From Dyadobacter sp. CY261 (GTDB lineage: Bacteria; Bacteroidota; Bacteroidia; Cytophagales; Spirosomataceae), in contig NZ_JAKCPW010000018.1 in NCBI RefSeq assembly GCF_021440085.1, positions 37,836 through 101,835 of the forward strand: 64,000 nucleotides of DNA. The letters are read 5' to 3'. Below are positions 43,160 through 52,417 of this stretch, one piece after another; position 1 is the first letter of the stretch, and every line of letters begins with the position of its first letter. The notes under the pieces were generated by a model. It saw nothing but the letters and a program-made list of their open reading frames with translations, ran no database searches and was not told the origin of the DNA. The position numbers were made by a program, and so were the translations under genes.

Positions 43160-45358
43160 ATGGCTATGAAAAATATGATCCGTTACAAAACTGACCGCCG
43201 GGACTTTCTCAAACAAGCCGGCCTTACCACGATTGGCTTGATAATCGGAATCGATGCATCCGCCAGGCCCTATAATCTTTCCAGGGCGGATGCGCTTGCG
43301 AACGGTCTTGAAATTAACCCATTCATCTTAATTGATCCGGACAATTCGATTACGATCATCAATCCGCGCAATGACATGGGGCAAGGCACAATTCACGCCG
43401 TGCCAGCCATGATCGCCGAGGAGTTGGAGGTGTCACTGGACCAGATTAAGATTATACAAAGTGATGGAAAGAGTAAATACGGGAGCCAAACGTCGGGAGG
43501 AAGCAGTTCAATCAGCCGGTTATGGCTACCCATGCGCAAGGCAGGAGCTGCTACAAAAGAAATGCTCATCAAAGCTGCCGCTAATCGATGGGCTGTTTCG
43601 GAAGATCAGTGCTATGCTGCCGGGGCCAGGGTTTTTAAAAAGGATAGCGACATCAGTTTCACGTATGGGCAGCTGGCAGCAGAAGCTTCCAGACTTGTCG
43701 TGCCCACAGATCCGGTGTTAAAGAAGCAGGCGGATTTCAAAATCCTGGGCAAAAACCTTCAACGGCGCGAGATCCCGGACCGTACGACGGGAAAAGCGGT
43801 ATATGGTATCGACATCGAAGTACCTGGCATGGTGTATGCTTCAATATTACATAGTCCCATGCTGTTTGGGAAAATTGTTAGCATAGACGACCGTCGGACT
43901 TTAAAAGTGCCTGGTGTGCTACGAGTTATTAAATGTGAGCGGAAGATGATTCATCGGGATACCGAGTCAGTGGCCGTGATTGGCTCCACCTGGTGGGCCG
44001 CCCTTAGCGGCAGAAAGGCCCTGGAAATAGAGTGGAACAATTCAGGCCTTGCCGAAAAACTGCACACAGACAAGTACTTTCAAGATTGTTACCGTCAACT
44101 GGAAACAAAGGGTGCCAATCATCAGGAACGCGGCGATTTTAGTCAGAAATTCCAGGCGGCCAAATCCAGGCTGGAATTAACCTATGAGACACCTTTTCTG
44201 GCACATGTGCCACTTGAACCCGAAACCGCCACGGCGTACGTAAAGGAAGACGGTACCGTAGAAATTTGGGCGCCTATTCAGGGTCCCGGTGAAACATTGC
44301 CCGACGTTGCCGGTTACCTCAACATTCCGGTTGACAAAATCAAAATACACCCTCTTCTAATGGGCGGATCTTACGGCCGGAAAGCATATATCGATTTTGT
44401 AAAAGAGGCCTGCTTTTTGTCGAATCAATTAAAACGGCCTGTGAAGGTGTTATGGACCCGCGAGGATGACGTCACGCAAGGCCCGTATAGACCGGGTATG
44501 GTTAGCCATATGCAAGGATTTGTAGAGGATGGACAAATCACCGGTTTTCATCATCACGTCATCGGGGAGTCTATCCTTCGGCAGGTTTTTAAAGGACTTG
44601 CAGACAATGAGGCGGATCCCTGGATAGGCGAGGCGCTGGATGAAAACATATACCAGTTCAAGACGGCTAGTAAGGTAAGTTTTTCAAACGTAAAAACGGA
44701 ACTACCCATTATGTGGTGGCGATCGGTAAATGCATCCAATTTAGCGTGGGGACAGGAATGCTTTATCGACGAATTATCTCACCTGGCGGGGAAAGATCCG
44801 CTGGCCGTCCGGTTGGGCCTCTATAAAGATGAGCGGTTTATAAAAGTTCTGAAAACGCTGGCGGAAAAATCAGATTATTACGCAGAGGCACAGCCCGGTT
44901 CAGGAAAAGGCATCGCTATCTTCAAATGCTTTGGTTCGATTTGTGCCTGCTGCATCACAGTATCCCGCTTGAATAACGGCAGTATCAAAATCGACAAGGT
45001 GGTGTCCGTCATTGACTGTGGTATGTACGTAAGCCCGGATACCGTGAGGGCGCAAACCGAAGGGAACATTGTAATGGGTTTATCGGCGGCCATTAAGAAA
45101 GGGATCATTTTCAAAAACGGAATGTGCCAGCAATCCAACTACCATGACTATCCAGTCCTACGAATGAATGAAATGCCGAAAGTCGAAGTTTTCATTGTGG
45201 AAAACGGCGAAGCGCCCGGCGGTGTTGGCGAGCCTGGGTTACCGCCTGTTGCCCCGGCACTGGGTAACGCCATTTTTATGGCCACCGGGATTCGGTTAAG
45301 AAATCTTCCAATAGATATCACTTCGATCGTAGACAGCAAAAATGGTAAGACAAAATAA
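43160..45358 (+). CDS. iorB: Molybdopterin-binding subunit of IorB type
   Basis: 732 aa from ATG 43160-43162, 5 bp after an AAGG; the open frame begins earlier inside iorA. Twin-arginine signal TDRRDFLKQAGLTTIGLIIG predicts export as a folded holoenzyme with the small subunit. Moco-binding segments: GQGTIHAVPAMIAEEL, MGGSYGRK, AWGQECFIDELSH, and GGVGEPGLPPVAPALGNAI with the catalytic Glu. Hydroxylates N-heteroaromatics or aldehydes in the periplasm, substrate unknown. Followed after 65 bp by the AhpD-like gene. Confidence 0.93.
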   Translation: MAMKNMIRYKTDRRDFLKQAGLTTIGLIIGIDASARPYNLSRADALANGLEINPFILIDPDNSITIINPRNDMGQGTIHAVPAMIAEELEVSLDQIKIIQSDGKSKYGSQTSGGSSSISRLWLPMRKAGAATKEMLIKAAANRWAVSEDQCYAAGARVFKKDSDISFTYGQLAAEASRLVVPTDPVLKKQADFKILGKNLQRREIPDRTTGKAVYGIDIEVPGMVYASILHSPMLFGKIVSIDDRRTLKVPGVLRVIKCERKMIHRDTESVAVIGSTWWAALSGRKALEIEWNNSGLAEKLHTDKYFQDCYRQLETKGANHQERGDFSQKFQAAKSRLELTYETPFLAHVPLEPETATAYVKEDGTVEIWAPIQGPGETLPDVAGYLNIPVDKIKIHPLLMGGSYGRKAYIDFVKEACFLSNQLKRPVKVLWTREDDVTQGPYRPGMVSHMQGFVEDGQITGFHHHVIGESILRQVFKGLADNEADPWIGEALDENIYQFKTASKVSFSNVKTELPIMWWRSVNASNLAWGQECFIDELSHLAGKDPLAVRLGLYKDERFIKVLKTLAEKSDYYAEAQPGSGKGIAIFKCFGSICACCITVSRLNNGSIKIDKVVSVIDCGMYVSPDTVRAQTEGNIVMGLSAAIKKGIIFKNGMCQQSNYHDYPVLRMNEMPKVEVFIVENGEAPGGVGEPGLPPVAPALGNAIFMATGIRLRNLPIDITSIVDSKNGKTK

Positions 45359-45423
45359 ATCGACATAAGATGTAATCCGAAATGAAGTAGTTACGACACC
45401 ATCCTAAAACAACCTTTAATTCA

Positions 45424-45921
45424 ATGGAGCAATATCAAAACCCGGGCGATCGCGCCTACACGGAAACATTGATCAATGCAGCCAAAAAGGAAGCGGCTGC
45501 TTTCTTGAACCTGAAACACACCGCAGAACGCGGGGATGGCGTCATTCGTGTGAAATACCGGGAGTTGATCTCTGTCGCCGTGGCACTGACTACACAGTGC
45601 TCATTCTGCATCGAATCACATGTTGAAAATGCGGTGCGTGCCGGGGCCAGCCGCGAGGAGATCGCAGAGACAGTCTTCATTGCGGCCGCCAGCCAGGAAT
45701 CCTCAGCGGTGCTCACATGGGCTACGACCGAGGAAACCAACAGCGATCACTTTGAAATTCAGCGCCGCGCAAACAGTAAAGTCTGGCAGCGGATCGGTGT
45801 GCTAGCCTCAAGCGGAGAAAGCACCATGCCCAAGAATTATCATTTTGAAGATCCCGCACCGTTCGCGAACGTAAGTGTCAAAAATACCCACCGTTTTTGT
45901 GCACATATAACCTCTGTTTAA
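45424..45921 (+). CDS. AhpD/carboxymuconolactone-decarboxylase-like protein with foreign C-terminus
   Basis: 165 aa. Residues 1-90 are an AhpD-like helical domain with QCSFCIESHVENAVRAGAS (CxxC plus His), the peroxidase signature. After about residue 93 the homology stops, and residues 94-148 (LTWATTEETNSDHFEIQRR, WQRIGVLASSGEST, NYHFEDPAPFANV) match the repeat found near the C-terminus of many type IX-secreted Cytophagales proteins, which normally continues into YYRLKQVD; here it decays. This is a chimaera from a deletion or recombination, breakpoint near 45700. The active-site Cys survive but the fold is truncated, so activity is doubtful. Confidence 0.72.
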   Translation: MEQYQNPGDRAYTETLINAAKKEAAAFLNLKHTAERGDGVIRVKYRELISVAVALTTQCSFCIESHVENAVRAGASREEIAETVFIAAASQESSAVLTWATTEETNSDHFEIQRRANSKVWQRIGVLASSGESTMPKNYHFEDPAPFANVSVKNTHRFCAHITSV

Positions 45922-45976
45922 ATCAGCGTTTCGTGCAATTGCTTGACGCATGGGAATTGAATACTTCGTCTCCTGA

Positions 45977-47413
45977 CTAGTATGCGTTGGCAGTGGGTAG
46001 CATCTTATTTATTTTGGCAGCAGCTCCACTACTAGGACGACTGGTAAAATTCTCAGCTATGGTACCGTCAGGCCCAATAAGCACATAGTGAGGATATACA
46101 TTAACTCCGAATTTCTCTTCTAACTTTCGCCCCCAAGCTGAATTGGCGTAAAGATTGAGCGTTCTTAAACCATAGCCATTAATCATTTCAAGCCACTTTT
46201 CCTTTGGACTTCGTGTGCAAATGCTGATGATTTGAACACGTTCATCTTTAAAGTTATCTACTAGCTCATTTTCAAAAGGAAACTCTTTAATGCATCCTTT
46301 ACAACCTACAAACCAAAAGCTCAGATATACTACTTTTCCTTTGAATTGGTCGAGCGAAATAAGTGAGTCCTCGCTATCTACCAATAAGAATTTTGGGCTG
46401 CTTTTTCCGACATTTAACAAATTAAGCCTTTGTGAAGCTTGCTCCTTTAAATAAATGGCTAGGTGAACGTTAGCTTCAGAAATCGGCAGACTTGCCAATT
46501 GTTTGTCAATATCCTGGGGCTTAACATTCAACGCTTCGCTTGTCAAGAAGATCGTAAAAAACTCTCCGATTCGCTTTCCAAGCAGCTCCACATTCTTCTG
46601 ATAGTTAGGCAAATTATTGCTTTTTGGCTGTTTGACAGCAACTATTTGATCCGATTTGTATCTAACATACTCTCGCAGGAAATTCAGGTATTCATAGTCA
46701 TTTTGCGCACCAGCGTTTCTAATCGGAACTCCTGCCAGAAAACTAAAATAGCCTTCGGGAGCTTTTTCCCGTTGCTGCCAAACATCTTGTTTATAATAAT
46801 ATGCATAAAATCGAAGCCAGGCATTTGAATATCTTATTGCATCCAATTCAAATCTTACAAACCAGGACGGAAGCATTTTCGAGTGCTCTTCAAAGAAATC
46901 ACGTTCGAGGGCGTGCAGGCTGTCTGCCACAACTTTAAACTGAGAAAGCTTGCCCTCACTTACACCTGCATTCATGATTTGTTGGCCAATTGATATCGGG
47001 AATTTTGCAGACTTGGCCCGATAGTAATTTTGCACGGCTTCACTCCGTCCTTCTATCAAATAGCTCACCTTCTCATTTGAACCAAGAATACTGAGATAGA
47101 TGGTATCCGCAGGCACCATGAATAGATGGATCTTTGTGTCGTTTATGGTAATAAAGCCTTCCTGAGGCGTGTAAACGGGGCAAGACATCCAAAGTTTATT
47201 CCTTTTAGCTGATAGCGTATCGACTACCTGGGAATAGCTGTATGCAGGAAATGAATGAAATATTTCGGCTGAAACCGGCAAATCCGCAGTCAGGTTATTG
47301 CAAGACAGCCTAATTATAACCGAACCTTTCATATCCAGCTTCTGGGCAGACGAATAGCCGCCTACAAGCAAAAACAAAAAGTTGAAACAAATAAGACGTC
47401 GCAACGCTAGCAT
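45977..47413 (-). CDS. TlpA/ResA-type thioredoxin-like protein
   Basis: 478 aa, signal peptide (1-23, ending SSAQ). A long N-terminal region (25-330) of helices and strands without a recognised family, then a thioredoxin domain (about 335-470) with SFWFVGCKGCIKEFP (CKGC redox pair) and the cis-Pro segment VNVYPHYVLIGPDG. Likely periplasmic thiol-disulphide reductase. A perfect 11-bp-arm palindrome lies 37 bp before the start, so the gene is under a dedicated regulator. Confidence 0.87.
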   Translation of the reverse strand: MLALRRLICFNFLFLLVGGYSSAQKLDMKGSVIIRLSCNNLTADLPVSAEIFHSFPAYSYSQVVDTLSAKRNKLWMSCPVYTPQEGFITINDTKIHLFMVPADTIYLSILGSNEKVSYLIEGRSEAVQNYYRAKSAKFPISIGQQIMNAGVSEGKLSQFKVVADSLHALERDFFEEHSKMLPSWFVRFELDAIRYSNAWLRFYAYYYKQDVWQQREKAPEGYFSFLAGVPIRNAGAQNDYEYLNFLREYVRYKSDQIVAVKQPKSNNLPNYQKNVELLGKRIGEFFTIFLTSEALNVKPQDIDKQLASLPISEANVHLAIYLKEQASQRLNLLNVGKSSPKFLLVDSEDSLISLDQFKGKVVYLSFWFVGCKGCIKEFPFENELVDNFKDERVQIISICTRSPKEKWLEMINGYGLRTLNLYANSAWGRKLEEKFGVNVYPHYVLIGPDGTIAENFTSRPSSGAAAKINKMLPTANAY

Positions 47414-47449
47414 AGCCGTAATGTTGAGAATTAAATATGTATACCTAAG

Positions 47450-47475
47450 TTAGTAGTTAATTTATTAACTACTAA
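47450..47475. promoter_or_regulatory. Perfect palindrome before the TlpA-like gene (operator candidate)
   Basis: Arms TTAGTAGTTAA and TTAACTACTAA, 11 bp each and perfectly complementary, around a 4-bp spacer. It lies 37-62 bp before the start codon of the minus-strand TlpA-like gene. A protein-coding explanation does not apply in this intergenic region. Related TTAGT half-sites occur before the ABC permease gene. Confidence 0.65.
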
Positions 47476-47640
47476 ATACTTGTGGTCCTAAGCTTAAATT
47501 CACATCAAGCACAGTCTCATAAAAGTCTGATAGGCAAGAATTCACTGTAAGTGCAGGTGCTAATCAAAGTCTCAGTGTTACACCTTTTTTGTGATGGACT
47601 TAGCCATCTAAACGAGGGTAACATAAGGAAAACTGCAAAC

Positions 47641-50064
47641 TTATTCGCCACCTAAGCTCTTGACGGGGTTCATCAACGCTGCTTTGACACTTTGAAAACT
47701 TACGGTTACCAAGGCAATTCCTATTGCCAGCACACCGGCTGCCAAAAATGTCCACAACTTGATGTCAGTTCTATACGCGAAGTCCTGTAACCACCAGGTC
47801 ATAGCGCACCAAGCAAGAGGAGAAGCTAATAGAATAGCCAGACCGACTGGCTTAAGAAAATCCCTGGATAATAGGATGACAACACTGCCAACGCTGGCTC
47901 CGAGCACCTTTCGAATACCAATTTCCTGTGTGCGATTTTTAGCCGTGAACATCGCCAGACCCAAAAGACCTAAACAGGCAATACTAATTGCTACTAGCGC
48001 GAACCAGCTGAACAGAGCGGCTACCCGTTCATCGGATTCGTACTGTTGCTGAAAATGATCATCCAAGAAAAAGAACTCAAATGCATTGCCGGGAAATGCT
48101 TCCTGATAGATTTTTTGAAGCATTGCTAATGATTGCCCTACATGCTTGCTTCGTAATGCAATCGTCAAAAAGCTACTATTCCAGGGGATATGCTGAAAAA
48201 TAATAGGACGATTTGTCGTTTTCAGGGATTGCTGATGGAAGTCATTGACGACACCTACAATCTTTTTAGGTATCACGTTGCCAATTTCCTGATTGATTGC
48301 CTGTTCGGCGGTTACGAAGCCAAAAGCCTTTAAGGCGCTTTTATTGATAATAACCGCTTCATTATCAAGCACTAATTCTTTATTGAAATTTCGTCCCGCT
48401 AAGAACTTAATGTTGTACGTCGGTATAAAATCTTCGTCAACAGCCAACATACTACAAAGTTTGTAATCGGCGTCAGCCTGATGGAACCGTTGCCATTCGT
48501 CTGTCCAGAAAATTTCCTGCCCCGGAACTTCGGAGGAAGCAGTTACCTGGCGGACACCCGTATGCGCTAACATACGGTCCTTAAAAAAGCGAATATCATT
48601 GGTAAAGCTGTCCGTTCGCAATACTTTGGGGGCTTTAATGATGAGCTGCTGGTCGATGCTCATCCCTAAATCCTGCTGCTGCATGAAAGTAAGCTGCTGA
48701 TTAATGACCAGTGTGGCAATAATTAGGAAAATCGAAGCTGTAAACTGAAACACCACTAAGGCTTTACGAAACGATTCGCCACCGGTTCGTTTAGGCAAAT
48801 ACCCTTTTAAAATTGCAATGGGTCTAAACGAGGAAAGGACAAAAGCAGGGTAGAATGCGGAAAGAAAGAACCCGAGACAAATCACAGTTAAGGATACTAG
48901 CCAAAACAAGGGATTCAGAAGCATGGAAAGGCCATTGGTAGTCTGAATCCAATCAGAAAAGATCACCAGCGCCAGTAAAAAAAGACCAACTCCGATGAAC
49001 ACAGATAACAGGTTAAGGCCCAGAGACTCAATAAAGAATTGCTGAATCAATTGTCGTTTTTCGGAACCCAGTGCTTTGCGGAGTCCTACCTCCCTAGCTC
49101 GTTCAATACCTCTGGCCGTGGATAGGTTTATATAATTTAGCCAGCCAATGGCTAGAATCAGGAAAGCAACCAGGATAAGCACATAAACAATACCAATTTT
49201 TCCGTTTGATTCGACTTCTGAGGCTGTTTGAGAATGAAGGTGAATGGAGCGAAGGGGTTGCAAAACGAACGTTTGCCTGACCTTATATTTCTTTAGTTGT
49301 TTACCAATATGCTTTTCGATTACACTAGACAGCCGATTCTCTAATGCTTTGGCTGAGGTACCTGGTTTAAGGAGCAGATACGTATAGAAATTGGTCCAGT
49401 ACCAGCCTCCTGTGGCAAACTGCTGATTTTTGAGCAGATTCTGGATGGAAAAAACAAAATCGAAATGGATATGACTGTTCATTGGAATATCAGCAAATAC
49501 CCCTTCCACTACGTACTCACCTCCCTGCCAATCTGAACTTAACCGCAGCGTTTTGCCAATCGGATCTTGCTGACCAAAATACTTCCGGGCCATCGTTTCT
49601 GAAATCACAACTGACTCAGGCCGACGCAGCACCTGATTGGCAGTACCTTTTAGCAACGGGAATGAAAATACATCTAATAAGGAAGAATCGGCATAAAATG
49701 CCCTTTTCTCGTGATAGCTGACTAATTCACCCGTTGGTTTCCGGTAACTGATCATACCATCTGCCCGGTGCAGCCGAACAAAATTCTCAACCTCAGGAAA
49801 GGTTTCTTTTATGGCCGGGGCTTCGGCGTGGTAGCTGATTACACTGCTGTTCGTCAGAACGCCCTGTTTATAATCATCGAGTCGAATACGGTAGATGTTA
49901 TCAGCACCGGTATGGAATTCATCATAGCTAAACTCAGAGAATACATACTGAGTGATCAAGAGAAAAGCAGCTATACTAGCAGCCAACCCAAAAACCATAA
50001 TGAACGATATCGCCTTATTCTTCAACAGATTACGCCAGGCAACTGTGATGTAATTTTGTATCAT
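47641..50064 (-). CDS. ABC transporter permease of the MacB/FtsX type
   Basis: 807 aa from ATG 50062-50064 (an in-frame TTG at 50070 adds two residues). Two MacB-like halves: TM1 at about 18-42 (IMVFGLAASIAAFLLITQYV), periplasmic MacB_PCD (50-250; DPIGKTLRLSSDWQGGEYVVEGVFADIP), FtsX block (about 285-415; RAREVGLRKALGSEKRQLIQQF), a second periplasmic domain (440-670) and a second FtsX block (about 680-800; NRTQEIGIRKVLGASVGSVVILLS). No ATPase gene is next to it. Two AT-rich palindromes lie 75-105 bp upstream. Substrate unknown; possibly peptide or envelope stress export. Confidence 0.92.
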   Translation of the reverse strand: MIQNYITVAWRNLLKNKAISFIMVFGLAASIAAFLLITQYVFSEFSYDEFHTGADNIYRIRLDDYKQGVLTNSSVISYHAEAPAIKETFPEVENFVRLHRADGMISYRKPTGELVSYHEKRAFYADSSLLDVFSFPLLKGTANQVLRRPESVVISETMARKYFGQQDPIGKTLRLSSDWQGGEYVVEGVFADIPMNSHIHFDFVFSIQNLLKNQQFATGGWYWTNFYTYLLLKPGTSAKALENRLSSVIEKHIGKQLKKYKVRQTFVLQPLRSIHLHSQTASEVESNGKIGIVYVLILVAFLILAIGWLNYINLSTARGIERAREVGLRKALGSEKRQLIQQFFIESLGLNLLSVFIGVGLFLLALVIFSDWIQTTNGLSMLLNPLFWLVSLTVICLGFFLSAFYPAFVLSSFRPIAILKGYLPKRTGGESFRKALVVFQFTASIFLIIATLVINQQLTFMQQQDLGMSIDQQLIIKAPKVLRTDSFTNDIRFFKDRMLAHTGVRQVTASSEVPGQEIFWTDEWQRFHQADADYKLCSMLAVDEDFIPTYNIKFLAGRNFNKELVLDNEAVIINKSALKAFGFVTAEQAINQEIGNVIPKKIVGVVNDFHQQSLKTTNRPIIFQHIPWNSSFLTIALRSKHVGQSLAMLQKIYQEAFPGNAFEFFFLDDHFQQQYESDERVAALFSWFALVAISIACLGLLGLAMFTAKNRTQEIGIRKVLGASVGSVVILLSRDFLKPVGLAILLASPLAWCAMTWWLQDFAYRTDIKLWTFLAAGVLAIGIALVTVSFQSVKAALMNPVKSLGGE

Positions 50065-50140
50065 AGCCAACGTGAATTTAAATCAGACAATGAGTTTGTG
50101 TCCTGTCTTAACCACTGCAAGCTAAATGTATAACTTATTT

Positions 50141-50158
50141 ATTAGTTTAAAAACTAAT
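50141..50158. promoter_or_regulatory. Palindrome A before the ABC permease (operator candidate)
   Basis: Arms ATTAGTTT and AAACTAAT, 8 bp each, with an AA spacer. It overlaps palindrome B at 50152-50167, giving three alternating ATTAGTT half-sites, about 80-105 bp before the start codon. Confidence 0.6.
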
Positions 50159-50167
50159 TTATTAGTT
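50152..50167. promoter_or_regulatory. Palindrome B before the ABC permease (operator candidate)
   Basis: Arms AACTAAT and ATTAGTT, 7 bp each, with a TT spacer, sharing bases 50152-50158 with palindrome A. Half-site spacing in both palindromes suggests a dimer that can shift between two overlapping sites. Confidence 0.55.
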
Positions 50168-50339
50168 AATTTAATGAAGTCATTCTATCGTTTTATAAAT
50201 CAGCCAGATTACAAGAAAAAAGACCGCTTGACGGTTCGATCTTCCCCGAAAATTTGTTGTTTGATGGAAACACAATTCCAGCGGCTTGATCCAAACACGA
50301 ACACTTAGGATAAAGCCACCCTTGCCGACGGGCAGTGGC

Positions 50340-50924
50340 TCAGTCGGGAATAAACGTAAATTCGGGGAAGCCATAAATTGTGCTGAGCTCGTTATTAGAG
50401 GAGGTTGGAAAAGCAACAATATTACCATTGCCGGAGCGACTGGCGTGCATCGTGATGCTGCCTTTGGTGGCCGGCAAAACATTTCCCCCGCTGGCTTTAA
50501 AGGCCTGATTGAAAGAGCCTTGGCTACGGCTGCCCGATCTGTTGTTGATGCTGATTACGTATTTCTTGTCGATCGTCAGCGGCACTGCGTCCGTGCTGGC
50601 GAGCGATAGACTGTCGGGTATCTCTTGCTCCACCGTTTTTTGCAACAATAACTGTCCGCTATCGAAGTCCCAGAGTGTTACAACATAAATGCCCGCGTCA
50701 GGCAGTTTGCTACCCAACTGGGTGATTTTACCGGCGAGCGAACTGCTAAATACAATGCCTGACTCCTGAAAACTATTGGTTCGATATCCCACTACTTTCA
50801 GCGTTTGCGCCTCCTCACTTAGCAGGGTCGTTATCGGGTTCTCGGCTGGCTTGGCTCCTTCGTTCTTATGACAACCCGACAGACATGCCGCAAGTGACAG
50901 AATATACATCCATAGATTTTTCAT
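50340..50924 (-). CDS. Hypothetical lipoprotein (DUF4082-like)
   Basis: 194 aa from ATG 50922-50924; the open frame runs 13 codons further but without signal features. Lipobox AACLSGC, then a beta-rich domain with LKVVGYRTNSFQESGIVFSSSL and IYVVTLWDFDSGQLLLQKT, a pattern of DUF4082-type beta-sandwich domains. Ends with a Ser/Asn-rich part. Function unknown, likely on the cell surface or periplasmic face. Lies 67 bp downstream of the amidohydrolase on the same strand. Confidence 0.75.
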   Translation of the reverse strand: MKNLWMYILSLAACLSGCHKNEGAKPAENPITTLLSEEAQTLKVVGYRTNSFQESGIVFSSSLAGKITQLGSKLPDAGIYVVTLWDFDSGQLLLQKTVEQEIPDSLSLASTDAVPLTIDKKYVISINNRSGSRSQGSFNQAFKASGGNVLPATKGSITMHASRSGNGNIVAFPTSSNNELSTIYGFPEFTFIPD

Positions 50925-50991
50925 GATAACAAAAGTTTTGTTGGTTTGGTAATCGTCAGGCACCCACTACCCGACCGGTGCTCCGCTGCCA

Positions 50992-52221
50992 TCATATTGC
51001 AATCCCAAAAATTCGTTCGGCATTTCCATGCGCCACTTTTTCACGTTCCGCATCGGTGAGCGGGGCGGTATCCATGAACGCGACGGCCGGAGCGGTGGGC
51101 TGAAAAGGATAATCAATAGCCCACATTACCGAGTCAATGCCCAGCTTATCGATGCAGAACCTGAGGACGAGCGGGTCTTCCACCCCGCTTGTCGTTACGT
51201 AGAAATTACGCTTGAAGTATTCGCTGGGTTTGAGCTGGTTGCCCCTGCCAGCTCGCGCACCAGGCGCGCCCATGAAGTCGAGGCGCCAGAGCCAGAATGG
51301 AAGGGCCTCCCCCATATGCCCGAGCACAATGCGCAACTTCGGAAACCGGTCGAGCACTCCGCTAAGCATTAAACGCAGCGCATGTGTACCCGCCTCGATG
51401 CCATACCCCCAGATTGCCCCTTCCAACCGGTAGTCCCGAAATGGGGCGGCCATACCATCCGACGGGGCCCGGGGATGAATGTACAGGGGGGCACCCAAAG
51501 CCTCAGCGGCTTCCAGGATCGGCCAGAACCGCTGTTCATCCAGGTATCCGTTCGCAGTATGCGAATTGACCAGAAAGCCATTTAATTTGAGCGTTTGGAT
51601 AGAGCGCTCCATCTCTATGACGGCTCGCCTGGAATCCTGGGGTGCAAAGCTGGCCAGGCCCGCAAAACGGGTCGGATGCCGGCGAATAGCTTCACTTAAA
51701 CGGTCGTTGGCAAGGCGGGCAAGGCCTACCGCCTGGTCGGCTTCGAAAAGCTGCACACCGGGCAATCCCAGTGAGAGCACATGCATATCCACGCCCGACG
51801 CGTCCATATTGGCCAGGCGGCCAGCGCCCAGGTCGAGCAGATTGGGCAGCAGCAACCGGGCGCCTGCATCACGATTGGCTACCGGAGGCTGTGCTTTTGA
51901 TGGGTCCTGGGAAACGGCCGGACTGTCAAACACCGTGGTGAGCAGTTTGATGTCCAGGTTCAAACCTCCCTTTCGCACTATCTCGCGCACCGCAGCAGCC
52001 ACTTCCGGTATCATGAAGGCTTCCTCGGTCGCAATTTTCTTCACCAGCTTTTGGACTAGCGGCGGCATGTTACCGCTCTGTTCGTCCTGCGCGGCATCGA
52101 TCTGACCGGGGCGGGCCGCAATGCCTGCTAATGCGGAAAGTTGAGCTAATGCGGTCCGGCGGTTGAGAGGCTTATGATCCTGGGAAACCTCGTTAAACTG
52201 GTAAAGCTTGCTTGCACACAT
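50992..52221 (-). CDS. Amidohydrolase-family protein (dihydroxybenzoate/resorcylate decarboxylase type)
   Basis: 409 aa. Residues 1-55 form a leader with NRRTALAQLSALAGIAA, resembling a twin-arginine signal, which is unusual as most relatives are cytoplasmic. The core has KKIATEEAFMIPE (metal-binding Glu region), LPNLLDLGAGRLANMDASGVDMHVLSL, APLYIHPRAP, VLGHMGEALPFWLWRLD and WAIDYPFQPTA, typical of the ACMSD/2,3-DHBD group that decarboxylates aromatic acids or hydrolyses C-C bonds with a metal. Probably acts on an aromatic compound. It neighbours the hybrid two-component sensor (196 bp away), a possible regulator. Confidence 0.85.
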   Translation of the reverse strand: MCASKLYQFNEVSQDHKPLNRRTALAQLSALAGIAARPGQIDAAQDEQSGNMPPLVQKLVKKIATEEAFMIPEVAAAVREIVRKGGLNLDIKLLTTVFDSPAVSQDPSKAQPPVANRDAGARLLLPNLLDLGAGRLANMDASGVDMHVLSLGLPGVQLFEADQAVGLARLANDRLSEAIRRHPTRFAGLASFAPQDSRRAVIEMERSIQTLKLNGFLVNSHTANGYLDEQRFWPILEAAEALGAPLYIHPRAPSDGMAAPFRDYRLEGAIWGYGIEAGTHALRLMLSGVLDRFPKLRIVLGHMGEALPFWLWRLDFMGAPGARAGRGNQLKPSEYFKRNFYVTTSGVEDPLVLRFCIDKLGIDSVMWAIDYPFQPTAPAVAFMDTAPLTDAEREKVAHGNAERIFGIAI

Positions 52222-52417
52222 GGCATGTAGGATTGATTTGGCTATGAAAATGAATCAATGCCCAAACCTAGTTTATCCCCCAGGCAAAGGCTAGCCGAGA
52301 TCCGCCGCGATGCAGCAAAAATCAGTCATGGTCAAAATTTGTAGAAAAAAGGGATTATTCTGCTAACCAATACGAGGCGCCTAGCGTGACTCCCCGGCCA
52401 GACATTAAGCAGATGGA

